A DNA stretch of 42,411 bases, from positions 84,396-126,806 of the forward strand of contig LQBH01000002.1 of assembly GCA_002030015.1 (NCBI GenBank), given 5' to 3'. This DNA comes from a delta proteobacterium MLS_D. GTDB taxonomy: Bacteria > Desulfobacterota > Syntrophia > Syntrophales > UBA2210. Shown here in pieces: positions 42,188 through 42,411 of the stretch; position 1 is the stretch's first letter; the number at the start of each line of letters is the position of its first letter. The position numbers and the translations under genes are program-made. The notes beneath the pieces are model-generated. The model saw only the letters and a program-made list of their open reading frames with translations, was not told the DNA's origin and searched no databases.

Positions 42188-42411
42188 TTAGCATTCATTA
42201 AGCGCCAATGTGTTTTTTGACAGATTGACGTAGGCAAGAGCCTCCCCCATTATCGTATCCAAGAGAGATCGTGCTGTTTTTTCACAGAAAGAGCCCAACT
42301 TTCGTATACTCTCCGTTGCCCGGGCAAGAATTCGGTACAGGGCTTCGATGAAGGATATATCGCTCAGTTCGTCGCAGCAGGCATAGAAAAGATCACCGAA
42401 GGTTCGAGAAT
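42188..42411 (-). CDS. 3' end of an unidentified minus-strand gene
   Basis: A frame on the minus strand is open from the window edge to TAA at 42190-42188 (73 residues seen). It reads GDLFYACCDELSDISFIEAL and ends VNLSKNTLALNEC, with an amphipathic helical pattern. I recognise no family. It would converge on the AOR paralogue with 26 bases between the stops. The short length leaves coding status uncertain. Confidence 0.4.
   Translation of the reverse strand, partial: SRTFGDLFYACCDELSDISFIEALYRILARATESIRKLGSFCEKTARSLLDTIMGEALAYVNLSKNTLALNEC

Noticed and set aside
1-42411. tRNA, rRNA, CRISPR arrays, transposases, phage genes
   Set aside because: I looked for them by eye on both strands and saw none; a tRNA or covariance search was not possible.

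Overview
The window looks like a chromosomal segment of a strictly anaerobic, Gram-negative bacterium, most likely a Desulfobacterota (deltaproteobacterial, Syntrophales-like) lineage. The grounds are a diderm lipid-transport (Mla) operon, moderately high GC with tightly packed operons, and a large electron-transfer locus combining aldehyde:ferredoxin oxidoreductase (AOR)-family, HdrA, MvhD, HdrC-like and selenocysteine formate dehydrogenase proteins. The taxonomy is inferred from gene content and was not computed.

Layout. 1-853: 3' part of argC. 971-2455: cysS. 2767-4374: Na/Pi cotransporter with PhoU-like tail. 4527-8190: Mla-type lipid transport operon (STAS-MlaE fusion, MlaF, MlaD, auxiliary lipoprotein), followed by a cytidylate kinase-like protein (8227-8913) and a DUF2804 protein (9024-10046). 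10132-11310: tatA/B-tatC behind a good sigma70-type promoter, then a class A penicillin-binding protein (11321-13729). 13749-21712: branched-chain amino-acid locus ilvB1-ilvN1-ilvB2-ilvN2-ilvC-ilvD. 21824-27128: minus-strand genes (acyl-CoA synthetase, MBL-fold hydrolase, greA, small membrane protein, mobB, DUF364 protein). 27129-29059: repeat-like DNA, a frameshifted ThiF-type pseudogene and an AT-rich island. 29060-42161: the redox locus. 42188-end: 3' end of an unidentified minus-strand gene.

The ilv locus carries two acetolactate synthase isozymes, each preceded by a promoter, a short leader peptide and intrinsic terminator(s). The first leader (13814-13903) is valine-rich (VVAVLAEVVEVLVVV). 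It is followed by two tandem terminators whose inner arms can pair with each other as an antiterminator. The second leader (16399-16479) is isoleucine-rich (TIIIIGVIIIS), and its Ile codons themselves form an 11-bp hairpin. This reads as two transcription attenuators, one sensing mainly valine supply and one isoleucine supply. Neither is visible as an ordinary-sized ORF.

The redox locus has two probable transcription units. The first (promoter at 28906-28935, terminator at 31597-31631) encodes a Tat-signal Fe-S protein and a full-length AOR-family oxidoreductase. The second (31959-42161, ten genes nearly all touching or overlapping) encodes a Tat-signal NapG-like ferredoxin, two different HdrA-like flavoproteins, an MvhD-like protein, an FrhB/FdhB-like Fe-S protein, a formate dehydrogenase alpha subunit with an in-frame UGA (selenocysteine 136), an HdrC-like protein with a zinc-ribbon-like tail, a ferredoxin-NapH membrane fusion, and a shortened AOR paralogue without the usual C-terminal cofactor-binding sequence. 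The parts resemble a class II benzoyl-CoA-reductase-type (Bam) or other flavin-bifurcating AOR complex, with formate dehydrogenase as the electron-input module and a NapH-like quinone branch. The substrate cannot be read from the sequence. I regard this as the most likely undescribed system in the window, with the paired attenuators second.
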